64,000 nt of DNA, from assembly GCA_019096065.1 (NCBI GenBank), contig JAGUCH010000002.1, forward strand, positions 3,980,501 through 4,044,500, given 5' to 3'. The notes beneath the pieces were generated by a model that worked only from the letters and a program-made list of their open reading frames with translations, was not told the origin of the DNA and ran no database searches. Made by a program: the position numbers and the translations under genes. Shown one piece after another: positions 1 through 11,664 of this stretch (position 1 is the first letter of the stretch; each line of letters opens with the position of its first letter). This stretch comes from Paracyclopina nana (taxonomy: Eukaryota; Arthropoda; Copepoda; Cyclopoida; Cyclopettidae).

Positions 1-743
1 ATTTCTGCCCTCCCTTATACTGTACTAAATATCGCTGTCTATTTATGCAAGCTATGTAGGTATTTACATTTCCTCCGTCATCTCCTCCGTACAGTAATCC
101 GTTTTGCAAACACAGTGACTTCACCTCGGTTGCCTTTTTGTTCATGGGATTCTGCAAAGGTGCAATTTTCCAAAATCATCGAGTTATTTCAGTTATAAAA
201 TATCCGTACTGTTAATATGGTCATTTGTCGGAATTCTCCCGAATCCGGATTCCATTCTTTGACTTCTCCATAAGAAGAGGAGGAAAATAAGCGATTGTCG
301 TCGCATACCAAGCAATAAACGACCTCATCGTGGGCTTGCCATGTCTGCACTAATTCCAATTTTTCGTTCCATTTCTATAGAAATCATACGTGAATCTTGA
401 GCGGAATTAGAGCTATCTGGCTTACTTTGATGGTGCCATCATAAGCTCCAGAAAATACGTGGCTTTTCCACTTGGCTATGGCCATGACATCATCCTATTA
501 CATACGAGTAGGCAGTACACGTTATAAAGCAATATCTGTGATTAATACTAGTCTTACTGCGTGTTTTCCATTTTCCGAGCACTGAGCTAGCAACTCAGGC
601 ATGTTTATCACTTGGTGATTTTTCACTTCACGTTGGCTTGCTTCCAAAGTTTTGCCAGCGAAAATACTTATTAAATCTATCACAAAACCTTGCTTACGGA
701 CTATTTTGATGTTCGCATTAATGGCATGAAGGATGCGTTTCAT
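1..743 (-). CDS. WD40-repeat protein, 5' part (3' end beyond window)
   Basis: Exons on the minus strand: 743-558, 494-426, 374-210, 151-68, and probably the start of another at about 19-1. Every junction is GT-AG and falls between codons (phase 0), giving 168 residues in the first four exons. The first 60 residues have no recognised domain. From residue 63 on there are WD-repeat blades: a 'SGAYDGTIKKW' strand, then 'TWQAHDEVVYCLVCDD...LFSSSSYGEVKEWNPDSG', then 'VKSLCLQNGLLYGGDDGGN', so the product is probably a beta-propeller scaffold. The ATG at 743 is the first in frame. I cannot name the orthologue, because the WD40 fold alone does not give a function and most of the gene is outside the window. 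Confidence is high for the fold and for the exon structure. Confidence 0.75.
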
Positions 744-1049
744 TTTGTTAATTTGTAATTATTTAGTGAGATATTGATAAAGAAATTGCCTTTGGAGTTG
801 CCTTTTAAGTTCACTGATTTCAATGCGACGAAATAAAAATTCAAAAATTCAAAGATGCAAGCTTCAATGTAACAAAAATCGCCAAAATCAGAATTTAGTT
901 CTGGCTTGTCTGGTAGCTTTGAGGAGGAATATGGTGGAGACATTTTGTAAACAGCCACAACGCTTCAATCAATGCCAAATTAACTAAAAGGCCCTTTGTT
1001 CTGGTCAACGAGTATAACACTTTCCTCACTCATTTTTTCAACTAAAAAT

Positions 1050-2327
1050 ATGAAAATGTCATTGGCGAGCAAGAAGTTTTTCTTGTGTGACATTTGCGCT
1101 TATATCTTTCAAGTACCACATTTTTGCCATTTGTTTCCTCAGCTTTGATGAGTTCATGGCACACAAAAAAGCTTGTCACCCACAAGTGATAAAGTGTTAC
1201 AGCTGTGACAAAATATTCACTGACAAGGCAGACTTGGCCGGCATGCACACATGAGCACTGATATAAAAGTGTGGTGGCCTTCGACAAAATCCAAGATAAT
1301 GTGATTAGCAGCATAATCTGCAGTTCTTCTTCTGATGAAGTAGAAGAAATCAATGAGGAGCTCCAATGCCTCAGTTGTACCATTTTCTTGACACAATCTC
1401 AATTGAAAGCTCATATTCATGCCAATCATTTCCCATGTAGCTCACGTGAAAAGTATTTCACTCGCGAGGCAGTTTTAGCTAAGCTTAGATCCATGGACCA
1501 TGGTCCATTGCCTCTAAAGAAAATCCTCATCCTTGTTTAAGAACCCTCCCAGAATGCTGCAAAAGTTACAAAATCCGAGAGCAAGAAAGAAGCCAAAACG
1601 ACCAATGACTTGTTCAAGAAAATATTTTCGATAAATCGTTATAGTGTTGTGATAGCCTATACCTGATCCGGAACCACAAATGCAACTTTAAAATGACTGT
1701 ATTACGGAGGTTGAGATATCAAATGATGAAAAATCAAATGAGGAACGCTTCATACTTGCCAATAAATATCAAATATTTGGCTTGCCAATCGACCACTATC
1801 ATGTGGGTCATAACAATGGTCATATGGCCTGGTTCACCTGCGATATTATGATCAAAATATAGACCGATATTATGCTGATATTTGCAAATATCTGGTACTT
1901 CCAAAATTATTTTTTAGATTTTTTCTTCGGATTCGGTCTTTTGGTACCAAACGCCATCCTATAGCAGTATCTAAATTCTCAGTTTTTCAGTATTTCGATC
2001 CGATATTTTGACAAAATATCAGATATTATAAGCGGGTGAACCATGCCTAATAATATCTTGAATAGGGACCTTAATGAGGAAATGTTCGAGTTTAAAGTCG
2101 ACATTTCAAATCCGGAAGAGTTTAAGGACTAACCCGAATGAGGCCACATTAAAAAAATAACTCGGAAAAATTGTAGATAACTTGATTAGAAATACGACGC
2201 TCGCCTTTCTCTGTCGGAACTTATGCATAATGAAACGCAAGAAGAAGAACCTTTACTGAGAATTCTAAAATGTCAAAACTGCATGAAATCGAGAGAAAAA
2301 ACTTACGAAGACATTAGAAAATTATAA
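1050..2327 (+). pseudogene. Decayed C2H2 zinc-finger gene copy
   Basis: Plus-strand fragments of zinc fingers appear in changing frames. A 'FLCDICAYIF' half-finger near 1070 is followed, after about 30 bases with splice-like ends too short for an intron, by 'FDEFMAHKKACH' and 'CYSCDKIFTDKADLAGMHT', which then hits a TGA. A third finger (CLSC...HIHANH) lies at 1366-1425. Charged linker sequence follows, and a last C-x2-C piece near 2268 ends at a TAA at 2325-2327. An AATAAA lies at 2427-2432. No continuous reading frame or credible intron set joins these pieces, so I read it as a degraded or fast-decaying copy. A MITE-like element sits in its middle. A poorly conserved live gene with unseen exons remains possible. 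Confidence 0.4.
1826..2047. mobile_element. MITE-like element with inverted termini
   Basis: The ends form an imperfect terminal inverted repeat: the left end reads GGCCTGGTTCACCTGC and the right end, reverse-complemented, reads GGCATGGTTCACCCGC. The similarity continues inward through AT-rich 'GATATT'-type repeats. It is 222 bases long and has no coding capacity, as expected of a non-autonomous DNA transposon. TA lies just outside the right end and near the left, but no clean longer target-site duplication is visible, so the superfamily is not assigned. Confidence 0.5.
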
Positions 2328-2885
2328 ATGAGCTTGTGGGGTCAACTCAAACCAAGAAAGACTGATAATTACAAAAAGATTAAAGATTTTAATTAAAATG
2401 GATTTGTTTAACTGATTTGAGCATGAAATAAAGTTAATAAAAGTGAAACCGTCACTCGATCCGGATTTGTTAATAAAACTCTTGGTTTACTGAATAATGT
2501 TTTATTTTTGCTATAGACTAAAACATCTGTTACGTTTTGAGTTTTGCCAACAACTCTCATGGGTTGGCAAGCTGTATGTGATTTTTAGGCTACATAATAA
2601 AATGGTTACTTTTTTGGAATAATCGTGTGTGTGTATGTCATAGTAGTTATAGTAGGAAGGAGGGTCATTGTCGTCGTATCATGAGATCATGAAAGTAGTA
2701 AGATAAAGCAGTTTTGTTAAGAAGAATTGATACTTGCGAGGAATTTGATTTGGGGGGTATATGTTGTGTGAAAAACTGGCAAAATCATAAATCATAATCA
2801 AGTGTGGTAGTAGTAATAATATGGCGATGATCAATGTAGTTGGATCTGACGATATCATATTAATAGTGGTATATATGTAGTTATT

Positions 2886-5800
2886 CTACGTGGTATAGTT
2901 GAGATTCTTGGCTGGTATTCGCGAGGATACCATCATGCTGCCATTGGAGTCGTTGCGATGAATGCTTCTCAACTCGACACCCTACGAAAAAAAAGGAATT
3001 TATTAGGAAAAAATCGCAATTTGGCCATTGTTTTGAATTTACTACCTGGTAGCAATCTCCAAGGTAGGGATACCTCTGTTGTGACAAGGAATAGGAAATG
3101 GACTGACCCAAGACGCTGAGGTCAGCTGTCGTTGTTTGAGAACTGGTTGAGCAGCGTGAACCAGACATGACCGGCAGGCTGTTGCGGTGATGATAGTGCG
3201 AACTGGCGAATTGCGGTGCCATTCCACAATCAATATGGCTGAAAGCACAAAAAGTATTGAGGTCATTGACACTAGCATTCTCCTGACAGTTCCTTGTGCA
3301 TTGCATGACTGCTACTATTTGGTTTTACAAAACATGATAAGAAAAGTTGGTGATAACAATCAGTTTATGCTGCTGTGCAACCTTTATTTTTTACTGCCAT
3401 CTTGCACCAGATATTGTACAAAGGGAAATAACTTTTTATGGCACCATTTATAGTTTCTCCATGTGCATTGCTTCCAGACAAAAGTTGCCTTAAAAACAAA
3501 TATAAAAAAGGGGCAGCCTTCATTATGACTCTGCACTTTTAACAGAAATCAGCCAGCAAATTAATGATTGCATGACGGCCTTTGAAGGACATTTCCATTC
3601 AAAAGGGTAATTGTTTGTTCACCACAGCCAGAAAAGGCCATGCCTCTCCCAAAGAAGGTTATTGAACCAGGAAGAAAGCTTACCTGATATCTGATTGCTG
3701 TTGTTGCTGTTGCCTGAGAATTCTGGCTTTTTTCGCCTTCGTCCTCGTTTTGGTGACGATCAGGCTGACAATAACCGCGGCCACAATGATGAGTAAAACA
3801 GCCAGAAATGCTGGCCCTATTTGGGAACCAGATTTGCCCAAGAGGCCCATCCCCATCAATAGCCTCTCACGGGTAGCTGAAGTAGGAGAAAAAAAGCGTC
3901 TTAAAAACTGCCGTCTGGTAACGCTGCAAATCCGAAGGCGGTATCGCAAAAGAGAAGCGGCCAGTAGGGCCGTCTTTTAAGACAGTAGAGAGCACTTTGA
4001 ATAACTTTAACACTTACGGAGATATGTTCCATCGAGATCTTTAAACTCGCACCGCTGTCCCATGTAGCCATCGGCGCATCTGAAAAGAAGAAAAAACATT
4101 GTCAAGTTAATCCCCGTTTCTGGTCACGTTAATCCTTCAGGTATCATTCAAGTCACGACTTTACGACCCCACACAAGAATGGGAAAAAATTCAACCGAAT
4201 GCTTTTTTCTCAACGGCAAAATTGCAGTGGCAAAAAACTATAGATGCAAATTGATGTTGATGAGCAAAAAAGAGCGAAGCAATTGAGAATATTGTGCAAC
4301 CACTTACTCGCAATTGTATAGGATGGAATCTGCGATTTTGACGGTGAAACAAGTGGCCCCATTGAGGCAGTACCAGGCTGCATAGGCTGGTGGGCAGGCG
4401 TAAGTTTGAAATGTGATATTGGGCCTCATGGCACTGTGGTTTGCAGGCCGAGGCTTCGGAGTAGACCTTGAGGAACAAGCGTCTGAAATGAAAAAAAAGA
4501 TTTTTTTCACAATGGTTCAAGTACAAATAATAAGATTTTCTTATTGTAAAAGTACAAAAGGAGCTAAAGGAGGAGGAAAAAAGCAGAGAATCACGGAGCA
4601 AAGAGATTTCTTCTTCTTCTCCTCCACCTCTTATTATTTTTATGGTAATTCTCCACTTTATGACTCTATGTACACGTTTTTCTTTAAGGCTATAATAGCA
4701 GCTGAACTTGGTACGCACTCTCCCAAAAGGCAGTAAAGCTCATACTGCACGCTAAAAGGGTTGACACATCCATCAAGGAGAAAAAGATGAGGCAAAAAAA
4801 AACTTGTTTCTTTTAACCCAGATTTGTCAGCACTTTTCTCCTCTTCTCAGTGACATCAGAAAACAAGAACGAAAATTAACTTGACAGGTCACGAATTCGA
4901 ATAAAAAGGGAAGTGAGCAATTTTATGCTAACAGTGTGAGAACGGTTGCAGGAAAAACTAAAGAGTTTTTTTTTAAAGCAAAATTCAGGTCAAATTGCAT
5001 CTCCTGTTGTTGCATTGGCAACTAAAGTTTTTGATTCATCTTTTTTCGGCTTCAAAGTGCAATGCTTGGCTAGTTTTTCCACCCCACTGTGCAATGACCC
5101 TTTTTTCTCCGTTTCATCTACTGAAAACACACCGCCAACAATTTTTCAAAAAACACAAAGGGCTCAAAGGTGAATAACTTTGGTTAATGACTGCCTGGTT
5201 GTCGTTTTTTTGTTTCCTAAAAAAGGCAATGATGATCATCATGATCTTATTTGACCACGTGTGACTTAATCATGGGTGTGTCCCTCGACAGTGCGTTAGG
5301 TATTTTAGGCCAAAAATCATTTTTGTCATTTATCAGGAAGAGGGCGACGCCTAAAAGGCCTTCGAAGTAAGCCAACCGTCAAAACAAAGCAACAACGAAT
5401 TCTCGACAAAAATCTATGACTTCTGCATCAAGTTTCACTTTTCAAAGTGTCTGATGATGCGGTGCAAAAAAGGAAACTTTTCAGTCCACCATAATGGCGC
5501 TGAACAAGTAGCGGTGGTGGAAAAAAAGATGATGGTGAAAACTCCAAGTGAAGAACCAGCTGATAGTTTAGTGCTAATTGGACTCCTTATCCACCTTTTG
5601 GTGGAGAGGCTTTTTTGAGGCGCCTCGCGACAAATCGACATTTGTGCGCCATGCAAACTCCAGGGCTTGTGAACAACTTGCAGGTTTGACTAGTTTCTCT
5701 GCACATGAGAGAATTGCATGGCGCTTATCTTTAGAGCAGCTCGCTCAGTATGGCTGTCATGAGTCGAGCATTAATGCTGATTGAGTTGTTATCTAGAAAA

Positions 5801-8800
5801 GATGCAAGGTACAAGCGAGAGGGTGTCATTTGCATTGGTTAGTGCGTTGGCATTGTCATGGTGTAGAGCATGGTACACTGTGTTGGACCAATGGAGCAGG
5901 TGCTTTGTGAGAACAGTCTCGGTTCTGCTCGGCTTACTGTTTGCAGTAGAGAACCCCACCTGCTCACTCACTCATAGCATCGAAAACCACCAAAACCCCA
6001 TCACCAAAATCGACACATATAACACTACCATGTAACCGCGCTCTCTCTCAAGCCATAAAAAGCGAACTGCCTTTGGCATAAGGCAGAGGGAAATCTTCTC
6101 GGTGCAGAGATCCTAGCTCATCTTTGATATTGTTGACAAAGCTGAAGAGTTGCATCGGCAGAAAAATGTCGATTTGTCCCCTCGCATGGAAATGTGCCAA
6201 AGTCCAAAGTGCGAGGAGCCTGAATTCCTGACAACAATTCAGTGTGAATGGGACCTTTGACCGAGGGCGACCTAAGCTTTCTTGAATGACAACTCCGCCT
6301 CTATTGATTAGTCCTTCTGCTTACAACGAAGGAGGGAGGACATTCCAAGCTGGATTAACCGGACCTTCCATGATACATTGGCCACCCACCAAAGAAGTAC
6401 TTTCTTTGATGGATGGTCCGTTGAAATAAGGTATTGGAATTGCAGCTGGAAGTCACCAAAGTCGGCACCTGCTGCTGGCTGCAGTGGAAAAAAGCAGCTG
6501 CCAACAAATCCTTTGGTAGAACACACCAGGAAACAAAACTCGAGGATGACCACTATGTCTGTGCGTTTTTTAGCCAAAAAATAAAAAGTGCAGCCCAAGG
6601 ATGGAAAGCAATTTTTGTCACCGCGAAAAAGTGCCCAAGAATTCTCGGTGCACTTTTGCACTGGGACTCGGGAATGGCCAAAAAATGGGCATCAAATTGA
6701 CTTTCTTGCCAAGTTATTGGAATGTCCAATTTCTCAGTTGGGGGGTCAGCCATAATCATAATAAGGGCCACACACGAGGTGGTGCACACAAAAGAATGTT
6801 CAGCAACCCAAACTCTCTCTGCGAATTATCATTAGTTGGTTTTTCATTAAAGGCTGCTGCTGCTGCTGAGGCGAATTGGAAAAGTTACGAGGCTCACGAA
6901 CGAATTTCAGTGCTCGATCTTACCTGCATATTGGGCGAATGTGAGAAGGACTAGCACCAAGAAATGGAACAAATATGGCGAGGGGGAGGATTGACTGCTG
7001 CTGTTGCTGCTGACATTTGTTGAATTATGACTCGAAAATGACACTGCTGTTCTGCACTGGTAACTTGGATTGTGATCCACCGAATCACATTTTCGCCGCC
7101 TTTTCGCCGTTGTCACCGATTGGCTTCTATTATTGTGGTAGTTTTCATAATCAACAGCAGTGGACCTCCTCCTCGGTAGCAGTCTGCTGTCATCTTCGGC
7201 TTCGTTCGTAGTATCATCATTGTCTGCGGAAAATCAGGGAAATCATCAGTTTTTTGCGAGCGGTGCAGCATTAATGAAGCATTAAGGAAGTGTCGCATTA
7301 CAAAATAATCATAATAATGGGGTAGCGCGCACCACAGCTGGCAATTGGCGAATTTTTGGCGGCACGTGGCAATTTTTTTTCGCCGTCTCTCTTGTTTTTA
7401 TCATGAATTTGGAAGCTTTAAAACAGGTGTAGTGTGGTTCACGCCTCAAAGAGCACGACCAAGAAGACAAAACTAAGAGACGATTCCTTTCACCAAGAAC
7501 CGGGGGGGGCGTGTAATTGCATCTAAATAATAATTTCCTAAGCTTAAAAATGCGAAGTAACTAATATTATCAGAAGATTTTTATAATATCTTCATTTGCC
7601 AGAGAGATTTGAACGAGTCCTGCCTTGACCCAAAATATAGTTACATTAAGCCTTTTCAGGTAAATATGGACATGTTGCTAGAAAAACATCTAGGGATGCC
7701 ATTAATGTGACTATTTTGACAGAAGAGAGGGTAGATATTAATCTCGACGTCCCTGTGAATTTCCGAGAGAGATCAGAGATCTTTTGGCTGAGCACGCTTG
7801 AACTGAAAACAATGACAGCAAATTATCGAAGAAGAACTCGACTTTGACGAAAAAATCTGCAGACCGGAAAGATCGAAAATACTTTTGAAGCAGAGTCGAT
7901 TTTTTTTGTGCTTCGCCCCCAAAATAATAATAATAATAGCAGGTGCAAAAATTGACCGCAAATTGCGCCCAAAAAGTTTACAGCTGCCAATAATACCAAT
8001 AAAGTGCACTATTAATTAACCAGGTGAAGAAGACATCCACTGCAGCCCAAAAGTGTTGTAAGAAAAGCTGGAGGTGTCCCAAGATAAGAAACAGGTTTAG
8101 TATTTTTGGGGTAGTGCTATCGAAACACCCCGCCCTCTTTTTCAGAACATGTGTGCTTCATTAGGGAGTCATTGATCTAATTCAATTCGAGTCGATGAAG
8201 ACGAAGGCGAAGAAGCTAACAGCCAGCAGTAGCAGGTGACACTTACATAAATAATAATAATGGCTGCTTGCCCATCGAATCTTTCTTGCAAGAAAATTAT
8301 GGGGACACGTGTTTCCTTCAATTATCCTTTTGGCAGCAAAATTTGGGTCAGGAGGGGTCAACTTTATGTTGACTGCTGCTGCACTAATAAAAGTCAATGG
8401 CCACTTACGAGTGCACTCCTCTTTTTTCACCCACTGCATTGCTGCTGCAGTGGCTTTTTCATTATGAGCAGTTGTACCGAGCCATAACTGGACTTGATAG
8501 GAAGAGAGCTGTTGTTGTTGTGCTTGATTGCACGCGTAGTAGCGCTGACAAAGTTGCGTTGACAAAGCAAAAAGGCCCTTTTTGTACTGATGATATAACA
8601 ACGCTACATAAAGACCAGCGGACCAAAGTATTGGCGGCAAGTCTGGCATATAAAAAAAACATGTCAACTATTCATGGCTACAAAACGCCTTTTTCACAGC
8701 TTGCTAATGCTACAGCCATGCAATGATCCTGAACAGCTTTTATGCACAGTATATGGACTGCATTTATTGTAATTATGCAACAGCATGAAAAAAAATCCGC

Positions 8801-10580
8801 TGTTGCATGGATATTAGGTAAACTGATCCTGGAGGAGGGTTTTTTTTGGGAAAAAAGGGGCAAAACGACCCTGGGAGGGATTAAAAGGTTGTTGAGCTCT
8901 TTTTTGCTTGTGTCGTCGTAGCTAGTGGTGGCAATAGCAGGAGTAGTTATATTGTGCTGTTTTGATCCCTGATTGGTCAGCTGGTGTGACAGCTGCTCTT
9001 TCACATGTGCTGACAGGAAATAGCCTTGAGCTGCTCTCTGAACTCTGGATCATGACCAAAACTACTCCAAAAGCTTCTTCCTGTTGAAAATCAACAACAA
9101 CAACAAAACTCGCATACTCGGTGGTGGACACGCGCCAAACTCAACCCCAAAAACGAGCAGCGATGATGATGGCCAAAGTAGCCAAGCAGCGAGCGGACAA
9201 ACAGCTCAATTAGCTCATTTGGTGGACTGGTAAAAACGCGCGCTGCTAATCTCCGCGAACTATTTGGATAAGTCCATTTTATCGCGAGGTGGTAATTCTT
9301 CGCAGGAATTCCTTTATTCGCAATTTCCCTTTTCATGATCAGGGTGGTCAATTGATCCGTCGTCATCAAAGGCTTTTTAGAAAAAGATTTTTTGATGACA
9401 GCTCGCAGTGGTCAATTAGGCCAGCTACTGACAGAAATTCCAGCTAATGACCAAGAATTCGGCGAGCAATGGCAGGAGCGAGCTAGCGCGCCGGTCAACA
9501 ACCACCAGCGCGAATGTCACACCCAGTTGATAGATTGCTCAAGTCACGTTTGAATTTTGCCGCCGCCTCCTCGCCAGGGTCCCATTTGGGACCGCCACGA
9601 GGAGAGCTGAGAGCAGTAACAAAAATTCGGGAAAGAGGACCACCCAAAATGGAGACATTATGACCAAAAGTGGGACATTAAGGCGCAAAAACCAACAGAA
9701 AAAGGGACCTTATCACTCGTAGAGTCGATTTTTTCCCCAGAAAACCAAAGTGGATTTTCAGCCGTGAATTTAGGAATACCGAGAACGTCTTATCGCGCGC
9801 GGACGATGACTCAAATGCCAAATGAATAGTAATCAGCTCGGTTGTTGAGCGTTTTGGCAAGATGTTGAAAACTGTCACATGTTTGCAACTTGTGTCAAAA
9901 CTATTTTGGGGTGGGCTGGAGGTCAAAAATGCCGCATATTCAGTGTCGATCGCGAGGAGCGCGCGTGCGCACGCGCCATTCCTTCTTGCATTTTGACCCC
10001 AAAGTGTGAACTTGAATAATATATAAATGGAGAGAGAGAAAAAGCCTTATCGCAAAGTCAACATTGATTCACCCATTTCCTCATGATCATGACTGAGAAT
10101 GCGCGCGAAAATTTGAATTATTCGAAAAAAAGCTACTTTAGGCCTTCCAAACTGAACGATATCTAAATGGGCAACAACACTCAAGGCTAATTAAAATTTG
10201 GCAGTAAAAGCTGCTATTACTATTCGAGATAAAAAAAACCAGCAGTAGGCAAATTGCACGACTCTAGTTGCAACCGAAAACAACTAAACTTGTGCTTTCA
10301 GGAAGGAAAATAATGGCAAGACGACCGATTTGATTGATCAAACTAAAAGCTAATTTTTGTAAGTATATCTCGTTGAATTGGCTTTGATGAAGCATTGAAA
10401 ACTACTCGAATTCGCCCGCAGCCAGTTATGCAGTTGCCAGTTGGCGATGCTGCGCTCCTATCCCAAATTCCAAGTACTGAGAGAGCAAAGTAAACAAGGG
10501 GCCAAAAGGTACTTACCCTGCGGGCTGTGCAGCCTGTGCCACAGGGGCCCCTCCTCGTGGTTGCTGGGCACCTCGGCCAT
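2886..10580 (-). CDS. spi: Spitz/Keren-type EGF receptor ligand precursor
   Basis: Phase-consistent minus-strand model of seven coding exons, 360 aa: 10580-10517, 7223-6924, 4482-4308, 4079-4018, 3876-3684, 3238-3046, 2981-2886. In the family the membrane-bound precursor is cut by Rhomboid proteases in the secretory pathway, and the released EGF domain activates EGFR. Seen here: a hydrophobic signal segment at about 104-119, then 'DACSSRSTPKPR' at 122-133, matching the Spitz motif whose Cys is palmitoylated. The six-cysteine EGF domain has Cys 151, 160, 166, 179, 181 and 190, with 'WYCLNGATCFTVKIAD' and 'GYMGQRCEFKDLDGTYLP' (close to Drosophila Spitz). A transmembrane helix spans about 220-241, followed by a Gln-rich, Ser-rich cytoplasmic tail. 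The start at 10580 has good context (ACAATGG) and its exon joins the next in phase. The odd point is about 100 residues ahead of the signal segment. Confidence 0.88.
4483..6923 (-). other. Intron of the spitz-like gene
   Basis: A 2.4-kb intron separates the signal-segment exon from the EGF exon of the Spitz-like gene. I see only low-complexity T/A runs and chance reading frames on both strands, with no domain, RNA gene or clear repeat. Its unusual length for this window makes it a plausible place for enhancers. Confidence 0.6.
7224..10516 (-). other. First intron of the spitz-like gene
   Basis: A 3.3-kb intron lies between the first coding exon and the second. The longest reading frame (161 codons, 8182-8667, minus) has no recognisable motif and biased low-complexity content, so it is treated as chance. 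A CpG-rich patch with alternating purine-pyrimidine CG runs is present at about 9950-9975. No transposon or RNA gene was recognised. Confidence 0.55.
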
Positions 10581-10830
10581 TGTGCCAGGACTGGTTAATC
10601 AACAGTAGCGGCAGCACTGCGATAGTTCTGCAATGAAGGCAAAATTGGCAATCAATTCCCTCTCACTCTGCTCGTTCGTGGACCGACCGACTGAACTCTG
10701 CCAAGCCGCTGCAGAGCTGCAAAAAGAAGAAAGCGCGCAGGCGCAACCGAACGCGCGCGCGCGTCAGCACGCCCGCAAGCCGGTCGACCCGGCTGCTCGG
10801 CCGAGTGGCGGCAACGCGGGAAATTCGGCC
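10581..10830 (-). promoter_or_regulatory. CpG-rich 5' region of the spitz-like gene
   Basis: Directly upstream of the proposed first ATG (10580) lies a sharp CpG-rich island in otherwise AT-rich DNA, densest at about 10735-10810 and including an alternating CG run. This agrees with a TATA-less promoter for the minus-strand Spitz-like gene. The exact transcription start is not visible. Confidence 0.4.
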
Positions 10831-11664
10831 AACTAATGTGGAAGAACGAGGTAGGCAGCAGCGGAGAACGAGAACACCTGGCTTGTTACAAGACCAAAAA
10901 CTGCATGAGGAAACCTCATGCAGCAAGGTGCGTGCAAACAAGGTGAGCTCGCTTTTGCTGCTACACCTCATTGTATTGACGCCTTGCCTCTTAAAGCTGT
11001 AACGATTGAGTGTGCTTTTGCAAACTCTAAACAAGCTCTTAACAGAGTGCAAACTTTTGCACACTGAAGGACTATTTATTAAAATTAGCGACTTCTGAAA
11101 ATTGGTGTAGAGGCAATTTTTTTTTAAATGCCAACAGAAATTTTAGTTTTATGGCGAGCAATTTAAAATATGCCATGTATTTTGCCGTCATAATCAAAGG
11201 CTAATTTGATGGATGTCAGTTTTTCGGGGGAGGGTGGAGATTTCAACTCGAGGAGAGGTTGAGCATCTTTGACGGGCCGACCTTGGTTCGATGGTCCTTG
11301 TTGTGGTATTTGTGAAGCTGAGGGCGTCAAGCTGGGATCGAGCGGCTTTTGAAGAAGCCAAATGGCAAAATTGGCTGTTGAAAAAAGGGGCGCGTGCCAT
11401 TTGCAACCCTTTGTGCCTTTCACTCATTTTTCAAGGGGGTCCTTTTTTTCACAAGCTATTCAAATTCGCCCATTACCTACCGGCACTCCAAAGATAAGCA
11501 GCAATCTAGCTTGCGTTTCATATATGTAAAGGTTGCGCGACTACATCTTTATTTTTCCTAAAATAAGAAAACAATGAAAATCTTTCGTACGAGGTTGCGC
11601 GATTATAACTCAATTGTACCGATTAAACTGGATTTATTTGAGAGATATTGCGGTATGTTATAAA
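10831..11664. other. Intergenic, no gene recognised
   Basis: This lies between the CpG-rich promoter of the spitz-like gene and the 3' end of the next minus-strand gene. The minus-strand frame at 11163-11427 is proline-rich and looks vaguely coding, but I could not place splice sites or homology. An AATAAA on the minus strand near 11550 could be the poly(A) signal of the gene ending at 11665. Confidence 0.5.

Noticed and set aside
8182..8667. 161-codon minus-strand reading frame
   Set aside because: It lies inside a spitz-like intron, has low-complexity Gln/Ala/Cys content, no motif, and no flanking splice sites that keep phase.
11163..11427. Proline-rich minus-strand frames downstream of the membrane-protein gene
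   Set aside because: They look slightly coding, but no acceptor, donor or homology ties them to a gene, and two registers overlap.
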